A stretch of DNA of 64,000 nucleotides from Bradyrhizobium sp. CER78 (GTDB taxonomy: Bacteria > Pseudomonadota > Alphaproteobacteria > Rhizobiales > Xanthobacteraceae), in contig NZ_JARVWP010000015.1 in assembly GCF_029846235.1 (NCBI RefSeq), positions 123,716 to 187,715 of the forward strand, written 5' to 3'. The position numbers were made by a program, and so were the translations under genes. The first letter of the stretch is position 1; each line of letters begins with the position of its first letter. The notes beneath the pieces were generated by a model. The model saw only the letters and a program-made list of their open reading frames with translations, was not told the origin of the DNA and made no database searches. Of this stretch, positions 33,404 through 41,346 are shown in pieces.

Positions 33404-34378
33404 ATGCAGGCCGTCAGCCGCCGGAGCGCGCTTCCGGCCGCGATCGCGCAGCGGCTTCGGCTGCCGCTGATCGCAGCGCCGATGCTGCGTGTATCGGGCA
33501 TCGATCTCGTCACCGCGGTCTGCCGTTCCGGCGCGATCGGCGCGTTTCCGACCGCGAATGCGCGTTCGGTCGAAGAGCTCGATGCCTGGCTCACCCGGAT
33601 CGAGCGCGGTGTCGCCGAGCTCGGCCGCCCGGCCGCACCGCATTGTCCGAACCTCATCATCCGCCAACCCCGCTTCAAGGACGATCTCGCCTGCCTCGTC
33701 CGGCACAAGGTCGAGATGGTCATCACCAGCGTCGGCTCACCGGCAGCGGCGGTTCAGCCGCTGCATGACGTCGGCTGTCTCGTGTTCGCGGATATCGCCT
33801 CGTTGCGGCATGCGGAGAAGGCGATCGAGGCCGGCGCCGATGGTTTGATCCTGCTCACGGCAGGGGCCGGCGGGCAGACCGGCTGGGCCAATCCATTCGC
33901 CTTCGTGCGCGCGGTGCGCGCCATGTTCGACGGTCCGGTCGTGCTCGCGGGCGGCGTGACCGACGGCACCGCGCTCGCCGCGGCGCGGCTGCTCGGCTGC
34001 GATCTTGCCTATATGGGAACGCGCTTCATCGCGGCGCGCGAGAGCATGGCAAGCGATGCCTATCGGAGGATGCTGGTCGACAGCACGCTCGACGATATCA
34101 TGCTGACCAAGGCCTTCACCGGGCTCGACGCCAGCATGCTGCGGCCCTCGATCGTTGCCGCGGGCCTCGATGCCGCAAATCTCGACGAGTCCGTGTCGGA
34201 GGCGCGTGCGCGCGAAACGTTCGGCGGCAAGAGCGACGCGGAAGGACCACGGCGCTGGATCGAGGTTTGGAGTGCCGGGCATTCGGTCTCCGGCGTCCAT
34301 GCGGTGACGGGAGCTGCCGCCATCGTCGACGAGATCGCCGCGCAATATCAATTGGCATTCGAAAGAGGCGCCGCATAA
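33404..34378 (+). CDS. Nitronate monooxygenase-like flavoprotein (NPD family)
   Basis: A 324-residue FMN-binding TIM barrel of the 2-nitropropane dioxygenase/enoyl-reductase family. It has the AAPML start, the ADIASLRHAEKAIEAGADGL strand and the GGVTDGTALAAARLLGCDLAYMGT FMN phosphate site. At the place of the catalytic His of true nitronate monooxygenases (AGGHxG) it has AGGQTG, so nitronate oxidation is doubtful. Members with this Gln are frequent in acyl-CoA loci and may be reductases. The start is three bases after the hydratase stop. The longer ORF in this frame is a shadow of the hydratase gene. Confidence 0.85.
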   Translation: MQAVSRRSALPAAIAQRLRLPLIAAPMLRVSGIDLVTAVCRSGAIGAFPTANARSVEELDAWLTRIERGVAELGRPAAPHCPNLIIRQPRFKDDLACLVRHKVEMVITSVGSPAAAVQPLHDVGCLVFADIASLRHAEKAIEAGADGLILLTAGAGGQTGWANPFAFVRAVRAMFDGPVVLAGGVTDGTALAAARLLGCDLAYMGTRFIAARESMASDAYRRMLVDSTLDDIMLTKAFTGLDASMLRPSIVAAGLDAANLDESVSEARARETFGGKSDAEGPRRWIEVWSAGHSVSGVHAVTGAAAIVDEIAAQYQLAFERGAA

Positions 34379-34404
34379 GGCGTCCAATCCAACGGAGGAA
34401 ATCC

Positions 34405-35622
34405 ATGATGACGATCAGCCGTCGAACGCTGCTCGGGACGACGGCGGCCGGGCTCGCGGCGTCGATTGACGGCAAGGCATTTGCCGGCGCTTCCTATGAT
34501 CCTGGTGCCAGTGACGCAGAAATCCGCATCGGGCAATTCGGACCGCTCAGCGGCCCGGTGTCGTCGTTCGGAGTGCTTGCCAATGCGATGGATGCCTACT
34601 TCCGCATGCTGAACGACGCCGGCGGCATCAATGGCCGCAAGATCAAGTTCATCAACTATGACGACGCCTACAGCCCGCCTAAATCGGTCGAAGCGGCGCG
34701 GCGTCTGGTCGAAGGTGACGAGGTGCTGTTCATCGCCGGCGCGATGGGAACGCCGGGCAACATCGCCGTGCAGAAATATTTGAACGCGCGAAAGGTCCCG
34801 CAGCTATTCCTGGCGGCGGCCGCCAGCAAGCTGTCGGACCCGGCCACCAATCCGTGGACCATGGTCGGCGGATCGACCTATGAGATTGAAGGTGGCGTCG
34901 TCGGCCGCTACATCGCCGGCTCCACGCCCGATGCGAAGATCGGAGTGCTGTATCAGAACGACGATGCCGGTAAGGCAACGCTGTCGGGCTTGAAGGCGGG
35001 ACTGGGCGCGAAGACCGCGCAGATCACGTCCGAGCTGAATTATTCGGTCGGCGATCCCACCATCGATTCCCAGATCGTCCAGATGAAACTGTCCGGCGCC
35101 GAAGTGGTGTTCCTCATCACCATCCCGAAGATGGCGAGCCAGGCACTGCGCAAGATGGCCGCGCTCGAGTGGCGGCCTCAAGTGTTTCTCGGCGCCGGCA
35201 ATGCCTCGGTACGCGCGACGTTGAAGCCCGCGGGTTTCGAGACCGCCCAGGGCATTCTCGCCTTTGCGACCCGGATGGACCCCGGCAACCCGCTCTGGGC
35301 CGATACGCCGGACATGAAGCAGTACATGGCGTTCCTCGACCGTTACGTCCCTAACGCCGATCGCGCGGACGACCTCTACGCCATCGGCTACACGGCGGCA
35401 GCAACCGCCGCCCACGTCGTCAGGCAATGCGGCGACCAGCTGACGCGCGCCAACATCCTGCACCAAGCGACCAACCTGAAGAACTTCGCAGCGCCGCTGC
35501 TGATTCCCGGCATCACCCTCAACACCACGCCGAGCGACTATGTGCCGATCAAGCAGTTTCAGCTGATGCGGTTCAAGGGCGAGGCCTATGAGAAGGTCGG
35601 CGAGTTGCTCACCGCGGCCTGA
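34405..35622 (+). CDS. LIV-type substrate-binding protein with Tat-like signal
   Basis: A 405-residue Peripla_BP_6 protein and the last gene of the TetR2 operon. The N-terminus MMTISRRTLLGTTAAGLAAS holds the twin-arginine motif SRRTLLG, unlike the Sec-type leaders of the other binding proteins here. Mature features are DAEIRIGQFGPLSGPVSSFG and DDAYSPPKSVEAARRLV. The start follows ACGGAGGAAATCC, a strong ribosome site. No permease is in the operon, so it may feed the LIV complex at 20-25 kb or one elsewhere. Confidence 0.9.
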   Translation: MMTISRRTLLGTTAAGLAASIDGKAFAGASYDPGASDAEIRIGQFGPLSGPVSSFGVLANAMDAYFRMLNDAGGINGRKIKFINYDDAYSPPKSVEAARRLVEGDEVLFIAGAMGTPGNIAVQKYLNARKVPQLFLAAAASKLSDPATNPWTMVGGSTYEIEGGVVGRYIAGSTPDAKIGVLYQNDDAGKATLSGLKAGLGAKTAQITSELNYSVGDPTIDSQIVQMKLSGAEVVFLITIPKMASQALRKMAALEWRPQVFLGAGNASVRATLKPAGFETAQGILAFATRMDPGNPLWADTPDMKQYMAFLDRYVPNADRADDLYAIGYTAAATAAHVVRQCGDQLTRANILHQATNLKNFAAPLLIPGITLNTTPSDYVPIKQFQLMRFKGEAYEKVGELLTAA

Positions 35623-35664
35623 CCCATCACGTCGCCTGCACATCCTTGTGATGGGCGTCGTGGG

Positions 35665-35691
35665 GTGCCGCGCGTAACACGCGCGCGGCAC
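35665..35691 (+). terminator. GC-rich hairpin after the TetR2 operon
   Basis: A ten-base-pair stem (GTGCCGCGCG and its complement) with a seven-base loop TAACACG, 43 bases after the binding-protein stop. There is no clear T-run, so it is either a weak terminator or an RNA-stabilising element. Confidence 0.4.
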
Positions 35692-35763
35692 GCTGCGTAG
35701 TCCTGCCACGAACGCCGCAACGGCGGCCGATGGTGGCATCGCAGCAAGGGAAGAAACATCCGC

Positions 35764-36252
35764 ATGAATCTGTCGTTCAACATCGCCGAACGGGGCGAGG
35801 GGTCTTTTGGTCTGCTCGCGATCCTGCGCTGGGTCATGGTGGTGATCTTCGTGTCGTTCGGCATGCAGAAATTCACGCTGCAATCGGCGCAAGGCATCGT
35901 GCAATTCATCAGCAACAGCCCGTTCGTCTCATGGCTGTCGGTGTTCGGTCTCCGCGGCGAGGCCTATGTGCTTGGCGTCGTCGAGTTCGGCATCGCGGTG
36001 CTGCTGGCTGCCGGCGCCTTCAGCCCGATACTGTCGGCGATCGGCGCGCTGATGGGCGTGATCACCTTTGCGGTAACCTGGTCGTTCTTCTTCACGACGC
36101 CCGGGGTGGTGAAATGGACCCTGTCAACCGACCCGATGGCCTGGAACCTGGCCGGCGAGTTCCTGTTCAAGGACATCGTGCTGCTGTGCGTCTGTCTCGT
36201 GCTGCTGCTGGCGTCGTTGCCGCGGTCGATCGTCCGGCTGCGCGGCAAATAG
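35764..36252 (+). CDS. DUF417 (YkgB/RclC-like) membrane protein
   Basis: A 162-residue inner-membrane protein with four predicted helices (about 18-38, 60-80, 82-108, 138-156). The pattern LLAILRWVMVVIFVSFGMQKFT and the F-x3-TPGV loop (FFTTPGVVKW) are typical for DUF417, a family that includes the E. coli hypochlorite-response protein RclC. Its biochemical function is unknown. It stands alone and is not obviously part of the catabolic locus. Confidence 0.85.
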   Translation: MNLSFNIAERGEGSFGLLAILRWVMVVIFVSFGMQKFTLQSAQGIVQFISNSPFVSWLSVFGLRGEAYVLGVVEFGIAVLLAAGAFSPILSAIGALMGVITFAVTWSFFFTTPGVVKWTLSTDPMAWNLAGEFLFKDIVLLCVCLVLLLASLPRSIVRLRGK

Positions 36253-36781
36253 GTCTCGCGCCGCGCGATCATTGGTTAACCCGCGCTTAAATGGGAACCG
36301 CGTGCATCCACGATCTGGAACAGGACGATTCGTCGCACCTCATCGTGTCTTGTCACTCGAATCCCATCGGCCTATGCAACCCTCGATTGACGATTTGTTG
36401 CTAGAACGAAACGGTCCCCAGTTGGGAGCGGAATGTGACGAAGTCAGACATATCGGTGGTCCGCCCGGCAGACGCCGGTATTGCGTTTTCGTCCAAGCAC
36501 ATTCGATGCATTTTTAAAGATCCCGCTTTTATTAATTCCATTGCAGTTCCCGCACCGTGGCTGGAGTGGGAGGGCGGTCGCGATCGCGGTTTCCGGTAGT
36601 GACCCCTGGAACAGCGATCGGGCCGCCCCTTCCCCAGCCGGGACAGGTAACGGTGAAATACGCGCAATTGTGAACGCGGACGCCTAGGTTCCATCGCTAG
36701 GATCGCGATGTCGCCATCTCGCGGTGGCTGAACGGATCAGGCTGCGGATGACATCGCAACATCGACCCGATTTCGCTCTTG
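36253..36781. other. Intergenic region, no gene recognised (529 bases)
   Basis: I see no convincing coding sequence here. Two short ORFs exist (36272-36517 plus and 36401-36694 minus), but neither has a family look. The part around 36500-36545 is more AT-rich than its surroundings. No repeat of the families seen elsewhere was found. It may hold promoters for the serine hydrolase or a decayed gene. Confidence 0.5.
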
Positions 36782-37912
36782 ATGAAACAGTGGCTCCCCG
36801 TCCGGATCGCGGCCATCGTGCTTGCCGTCGCAGCTAGCGCGCTCGCGGGGGCGCGCGCGGATTCCGACATGGATGCGCTGATCAGGGACATCGTCACGAC
36901 GGAACTCGCGCCGACCGCGACCGCGGCCGATCCGGGCGGCCTCGCCGCCGCAGTCTATGCCGGCGGCCGCCTCACCTTCGTCAACTACGGTTTCGCCGAC
37001 GCCGCGGCGAAGCGGCCGGTCACGTCGGACACGCTGTTCAACCTCGCCTCGCTGCGCAAGCTGTTCGAGGCGACGCTGGTCGCACTCGCAACGGAGCGCG
37101 GTGAATTGCGATTGGACGATCCCGTCGGCAAGATTTTGCCCGAGTTGCACGGCGACTATGTCAGCCGGGTCACCGTCGGCGAGCTCGTCAACCATACGTC
37201 CGGGCTGCTGCTGCCGACCGATCATCCGCCGTGGCCGAACGAGACATTCAGCCGCGACCAGTTCGTCGCGATGCTCAATGCGTGGACGCCGCCGGCAGGA
37301 GTGCAGCCGGGCAAGCAGCGCATCTACAGCCATGCCGGCTATGTGCTGCTGCAGCTGGTGCTGGAACGGCGCTATCGCATGCCGATCGCGACGTTGATCG
37401 AGAGTCGCATCCTCAAGCCGCTCGGCATGGCGTCGTCCTTCGTTGCGGATCGCGGCGAGGACAATCGCGCGGCGATGATGCCGGAGATCATGCAGCGCAT
37501 GGTCCAGGGCTACTCCCACGATGGAGCGCCGATCGGCCCAATCGGCAATCAGCAGAGCTATTACGATTTTCCGGGCACCGGCCAGATGTTCTCCTCGGCG
37601 CGCGATCTCGGCATCCTGCTGCGGGCCTGTCTCGACGGCGGGGTGATCGATCCCGAATTGCGTGCGGCATTGCAGATGACCATGCGCGAGAGTTTCCGTG
37701 TCGATGCGAAGTTCGGACAGGCGATGGCATGGGAGCATGTGCGGCTCGACGGCGTCACCGTCATCGACAAGCCCGGCGGTCTCAACAATGCCTCGGCCTA
37801 TATCGGCCTGGTGCCGGCGCGCAGATTCGGCATCGTGCTGCTCGCCAATCGCGGCGACTATCCGCACGAGATCGCGCGCTACAGGATCCTGCCGGCACTC
37901 GCGCGACTCTGA
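36782..37912 (+). CDS. Serine hydrolase, class C beta-lactamase-like (secreted)
   Basis: A 376-residue exported protein of the Beta-lactamase (PF00144) family, which includes esterases, D-peptidases and lactamases. The leader MKQWLPVRIAAIVLAVAASA ends near ARAD. The nucleophile motif Ser-x-x-Lys is in NLASLRKLFEA. The second motif is YSHAGY, with His where AmpC has Asn (Tyr-x-Asn), and the third (KTG) region reads DKPGGLNN, also altered. So cephalosporinase activity is improbable, and an esterase or peptidase role is more likely. An in-frame TTG one codon earlier could also start it. No operon partner. Confidence 0.85.
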   Translation: MKQWLPVRIAAIVLAVAASALAGARADSDMDALIRDIVTTELAPTATAADPGGLAAAVYAGGRLTFVNYGFADAAAKRPVTSDTLFNLASLRKLFEATLVALATERGELRLDDPVGKILPELHGDYVSRVTVGELVNHTSGLLLPTDHPPWPNETFSRDQFVAMLNAWTPPAGVQPGKQRIYSHAGYVLLQLVLERRYRMPIATLIESRILKPLGMASSFVADRGEDNRAAMMPEIMQRMVQGYSHDGAPIGPIGNQQSYYDFPGTGQMFSSARDLGILLRACLDGGVIDPELRAALQMTMRESFRVDAKFGQAMAWEHVRLDGVTVIDKPGGLNNASAYIGLVPARRFGIVLLANRGDYPHEIARYRILPALARL

Positions 37913-38062
37913 CCAAACCAACATACCGTAGCGATACTGCGTGCCAATCCGATGACACGGCCTGCACGGCCGGGCAGGGGATGCATGCAAAAATCGCGAT
38001 GGCGCGGAACCATGATCGGCTGTATAAGCCGGTAGCTTCTTCTCCTGCTTGAAGAGGCTGAT

Positions 38063-38380
38063 ATGAGTGATCTGAATAATTCCGATCTGCACGGTTGGCT
38101 TTCGCAACAGCCGCACGGCTTGCGAACCTACCGAACCCTCCAGGAAAAACTCGAGACCTTGAGCAGGCACGACCCCGAGCAACGGGCGATGTGCCGTCTG
38201 CTGAGCGGTCTCGTCGGCAATTACATCGAGACGTTTGACGAGGAGCCGTTGCCGGTTGCGGTCGCCGACCGCGCCTATGGCCGGCTGCTCGATCTCGTAG
38301 CAAGCCTTGATTTCAAGGGAAATCCCGACCGGCGCCTTGCCGATATCAACCGCATCGCGTCCTGCGATCTCTTGAACTGA
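38063..38380 (+). CDS. Hypothetical protein, 105 residues
   Basis: I do not recognise a family. The protein is soluble, largely helical, and slightly acidic, with no signal peptide. It has a leucine-rich C-terminal half (RAYGRLLDLVASLDFKGNPD). A GAGG sequence lies ten bases before the ATG. It converges on glgA (stops eight bases apart), and its codon use matches its neighbours, so it is probably a real gene of the local lineage. Confidence 0.65.
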   Translation: MSDLNNSDLHGWLSQQPHGLRTYRTLQEKLETLSRHDPEQRAMCRLLSGLVGNYIETFDEEPLPVAVADRAYGRLLDLVASLDFKGNPDRRLADINRIASCDLLN

Positions 38381-38387
38381 TTGTGCT

Positions 38388-39842
38388 TTACTTTCGCGCC
38401 GCGGCGAGCTCGCGATAGAGCGCAGCGTAGCGGCCGGCGCGATTGTGCCAGGAGACATCGGTGGCCATGCCGGCTAGCTGCAGCCGGCGCCAGGTCACCT
38501 TGTCGTTGAACAGCAGGTTCGCTGTGCGCAAGCCATGGGCGAGCGCCTCCGAGGTGACGGGCGCGAATTTGATGCCGGTTGCCGCACTGCCAGTGATTGC
38601 GGCTTCGTCGAAGCCCTGCACGGTGTCGGCGAGGCCGCCGACATTTGCAACGATCGGGACCGCGCCGTAGCGCAGCGCGCAGAGCTGGGTGAGGCCGCAG
38701 GGCTCGAACCGCGACGGCACCGCGAGCGCATCGGAGCCTGCCTGGATCAGATGCGCCAGCGCCTCGTCATAGCCGATCACGACTGCGATCCGTCCGGGAT
38801 TGTCGCGCGCCAGCGCAGCGTAGCGATCCTGCAGATCGCGATCGCCGCTGCCGAGCAGCGCGAGCTGGATGCCTTCGCCGAGCAAGGTCGGAATGTTGTC
38901 GAGCAGCAGGTCGAGCCCTTTCTGCCATGACAGCCGGCTGATGACGCCGAGCAGCATCGCATCCGGCGCCGGATCGAGCCCGAACCGCCGCTGCAACGCC
39001 GCCTTGTTGGCGGCGCGCTCTGCCATCTGCTCGGCGCTGAAGCGCGCGGCGATGTCGGGGTCCGTCGTCGGATTCCACACCGCGATGTCGATGCCGTTGA
39101 GGATGCCGCTCAGCACGTCGGAACGTTCGCGCAGCAGGCCGCCGAGCCCCATGCCGCCCTCGTCGCTCTGGATCTCCTGCGCATAAGTCGGCGACACCGT
39201 GGTGATACGGTCGGCGAATTGCAGACCGGCCTTGAGCAGGCTGATGGTGCCGTAATATTCGACGCCGTGCAGCGAGTAGGCCTCGCCGGGCAGGCCGAAG
39301 GTCGCGAGCATATCCGGCGAGAATTGCCCCTGATAGGCGAGGTTGTGCACGGTCATCACCGTGCCCGGCCGCGGTTGCCCGCCATAATGCAGATAGGCCG
39401 GCGCGAGACCGGCCTGCCAGTCATGGGCATGGACGATGTCGGGGACGTAGGAGGCGATCGCGCCGCGGCCGATTTCCGCCGCCACCCGCGACAGCGCCGC
39501 GAAGCGGATGCCGTTGTCGGGCCAGTCGCGTCCGTCGGGGCCGATATAGGGATTGCCGGGCCGCGCATAGAGATGCGGCGCGTCGAGCGCGAGCAGATCG
39601 AGGCCGCCATGGGTGCCGCCGAGCACGCGGATCGGCCCGCCGTAGAATTCCGGCCAATGCAGCAGCGTCTCCGCCGAGGCCAGCGCGCTCAGCACCGCCG
39701 GATAGCCCGGCACCAGCGTCCGCGTCGTGACGCCGTGCTGCTGCAGTGCCGCCGGCAGCGCGCCGGCCACGTCGGCGAGGCCGCCGGTCTTGACGATCGG
39801 GTAGACTTCCGAGGCGACCGCGAGGACGCGGATGGGCGTCAT
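38388..39842 (-). CDS. glgA: Glycogen synthase (ADP-glucose type)
   Basis: A 484-residue GT5 glycosyltransferase that adds glucose from ADP-glucose to growing glycogen chains. The N-terminal KTGGLADVAGALP motif (near 18-30) binds ADP-glucose; the DIVHAHDWQAGLAPAYL region and the C-terminal RFEPCGLTQLCALRYGAVPI catalytic block are complete. The ATG overlaps the stop of glgC by four bases (translational coupling), so the ORF extension to 40274 was not used. Together with glgC it supplies carbon storage. No glgB, glgX or glgP is in the window. Confidence 0.95.
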   Translation of the reverse strand: MTPIRVLAVASEVYPIVKTGGLADVAGALPAALQQHGVTTRTLVPGYPAVLSALASAETLLHWPEFYGGPIRVLGGTHGGLDLLALDAPHLYARPGNPYIGPDGRDWPDNGIRFAALSRVAAEIGRGAIASYVPDIVHAHDWQAGLAPAYLHYGGQPRPGTVMTVHNLAYQGQFSPDMLATFGLPGEAYSLHGVEYYGTISLLKAGLQFADRITTVSPTYAQEIQSDEGGMGLGGLLRERSDVLSGILNGIDIAVWNPTTDPDIAARFSAEQMAERAANKAALQRRFGLDPAPDAMLLGVISRLSWQKGLDLLLDNIPTLLGEGIQLALLGSGDRDLQDRYAALARDNPGRIAVVIGYDEALAHLIQAGSDALAVPSRFEPCGLTQLCALRYGAVPIVANVGGLADTVQGFDEAAITGSAATGIKFAPVTSEALAHGLRTANLLFNDKVTWRRLQLAGMATDVSWHNRAGRYAALYRELAAARK

Positions 39843-41101
39843 GTGCCGAGCCTGTCGATCATCGATTGCGTAATCAGCGTGATCCCGTTTTCGGTGGTGC
39901 GGAAGCGCTTGCCGTCGAATTCGGGATCCTCGCCGACCACAAGGCCTTCCGGAATCCGCACTCCGCGATCGATCACGACGTTCCTGAGTCGCGCGCCGCG
40001 GCCGACATTGACATAGGGCATGATCACCGCGTTCTCGACATTGGCGTAGGAATTGACATGGACGCCGGTGAACAGCAGCGACCGTCGTAGCGACGCGCCG
40101 GAGATGATGCAGGCACCCGAGACCAGCGAGGTGACCGCCTGGCCGCGCCGTCCGTCTTCGTCGTGGACGAATTTGGCGGGCGGGGTGATCTCGGCATAGG
40201 TCCAGATCGGCCATGAGCGATCGTAGAGATCGAGCTCGGGCACCACGTCGGTGAGATCGATGTTGGCGCCCCAATAGGCATCGACGGTGCCGGCATCGCG
40301 CCAGTAGGAGCGGGGATCGTCGCCGGAGCGAACACAGGAATGGTTGAACTGATGTGCGATCGCGCGGCCGTGCTTCACGATATAGGGGATAATGTCCTTG
40401 CCGAAATCGTGGGCCGAGTTCGGGTCGGCGGCATCGCGGCGCAATTCGTCGAACAGGAATTCCGAATTGAAGACATAGATACCCATGCTGGCCAGCGACT
40501 TGTCGGGCTTGCCGGGCATCGGCGGCGGATCGGCCGGCTTCTCCAGGAAGGACTGGATCAGGCCGGTCTCGTCGATATGCATGATGCCGAAGGCGCTGGA
40601 TTCCGCGCGCGGCATCTCGAGGCAGCCGACCGTGACGTCGGCGCCGCTCTCGACATGCTGCTTCAGCATGATCTCATAGTCCATCTTGTAGACATGGTCA
40701 CCGGCGAGCACCAGGATGTACTTGGTGCCGTGCGCCTCGAGGATGTCGATGTTCTGGTAGACCGCGTCGGCCGTGCCGACATACCACATCGTCTCGGAAA
40801 CGCGCTGGCTTGCGGGCAGGATGTCGAAACTCTCGTTTCGTTCCGGACGGAAGAAGTTCCAGCCGCCTTGGAGATGCCGGATCAGGCTGTGCGCCTTGTA
40901 CTGCGTCGCCACCGCGATGCGACGGATGCCGGAGTTGACGGCATTGGAGAGCGCGAAATCGATGATGCGGGACTTGCCGCCGAAATACACGGCGGGCTTG
41001 GCGCGTTTGTCGGTGAGCTCCTGAAGCCTGCTGCCGCGTCCGCCGGCCAGAACGAAAGCGAGGGCGTGACGCGACAAAGGTTCATTTCCGACTGGTCTCA
41101 T
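39839..41101 (-). CDS. glgC: Glucose-1-phosphate adenylyltransferase
   Basis: A 420-residue ADP-glucose pyrophosphorylase, first committed step of glycogen synthesis (ATP + glucose-1-phosphate). The nucleotide motif VLAGGRGSRLQELTDKRAKP is near the N-terminus, followed by SGIRRIAVATQYKAHSLIRH; the substrate site EKPADPPPMPGKPDKSLASMGIY contains the Glu-Lys-Pro motif, and the C-terminal left-handed beta-helix (VNVGRGARLRNVVIDRGVRI) is present. Two ATGs compete: the one at 41107 is directly after GGGAGG (no spacing), while that at 41101 has a six-base spacing; I take the second. It heads the glgC-glgA operon and is divergent from the rhodanese gene. Confidence 0.95.
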   Translation of the reverse strand: MRPVGNEPLSRHALAFVLAGGRGSRLQELTDKRAKPAVYFGGKSRIIDFALSNAVNSGIRRIAVATQYKAHSLIRHLQGGWNFFRPERNESFDILPASQRVSETMWYVGTADAVYQNIDILEAHGTKYILVLAGDHVYKMDYEIMLKQHVESGADVTVGCLEMPRAESSAFGIMHIDETGLIQSFLEKPADPPPMPGKPDKSLASMGIYVFNSEFLFDELRRDAADPNSAHDFGKDIIPYIVKHGRAIAHQFNHSCVRSGDDPRSYWRDAGTVDAYWGANIDLTDVVPELDLYDRSWPIWTYAEITPPAKFVHDEDGRRGQAVTSLVSGACIISGASLRRSLLFTGVHVNSYANVENAVIMPYVNVGRGARLRNVVIDRGVRIPEGLVVGEDPEFDGKRFRTTENGITLITQSMIDRLGT

Positions 41102-41346
41102 GGTCATCCTCCCAGAACTTCAGGCTGGCCCCGCTACCTTCTCTTGTCCGGAAGGCCTGATCGGGCGCCAACGGGGCCGATTGGAACGTAGCAAGAGCGT
41201 CCCGGTTGGGCAAAGCGGGATGGCGGGTTTTCGTTCCTTGGATTTCAGCTGCCGGGGAGCGGGGTTGCGACTTGGTTAAACCTATTGACGACGCGCGATT
41301 TCGGCCTAGAGCAAGCCAGCGCATTTCCTGCCCGGACCAGCATCTC

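Noticed and set aside
36401..36694. 97-residue minus-strand ORF in the 36.3-36.8 kb gap
   Set aside because: No domain, biased Arg/Ser/His composition, no ribosome site; insufficient support for a gene.
36737..38458. A 573-residue minus-strand ORF
   Set aside because: It runs opposite the serine hydrolase and the small hypothetical gene and has a composition typical of GC-rich antisense ORFs.
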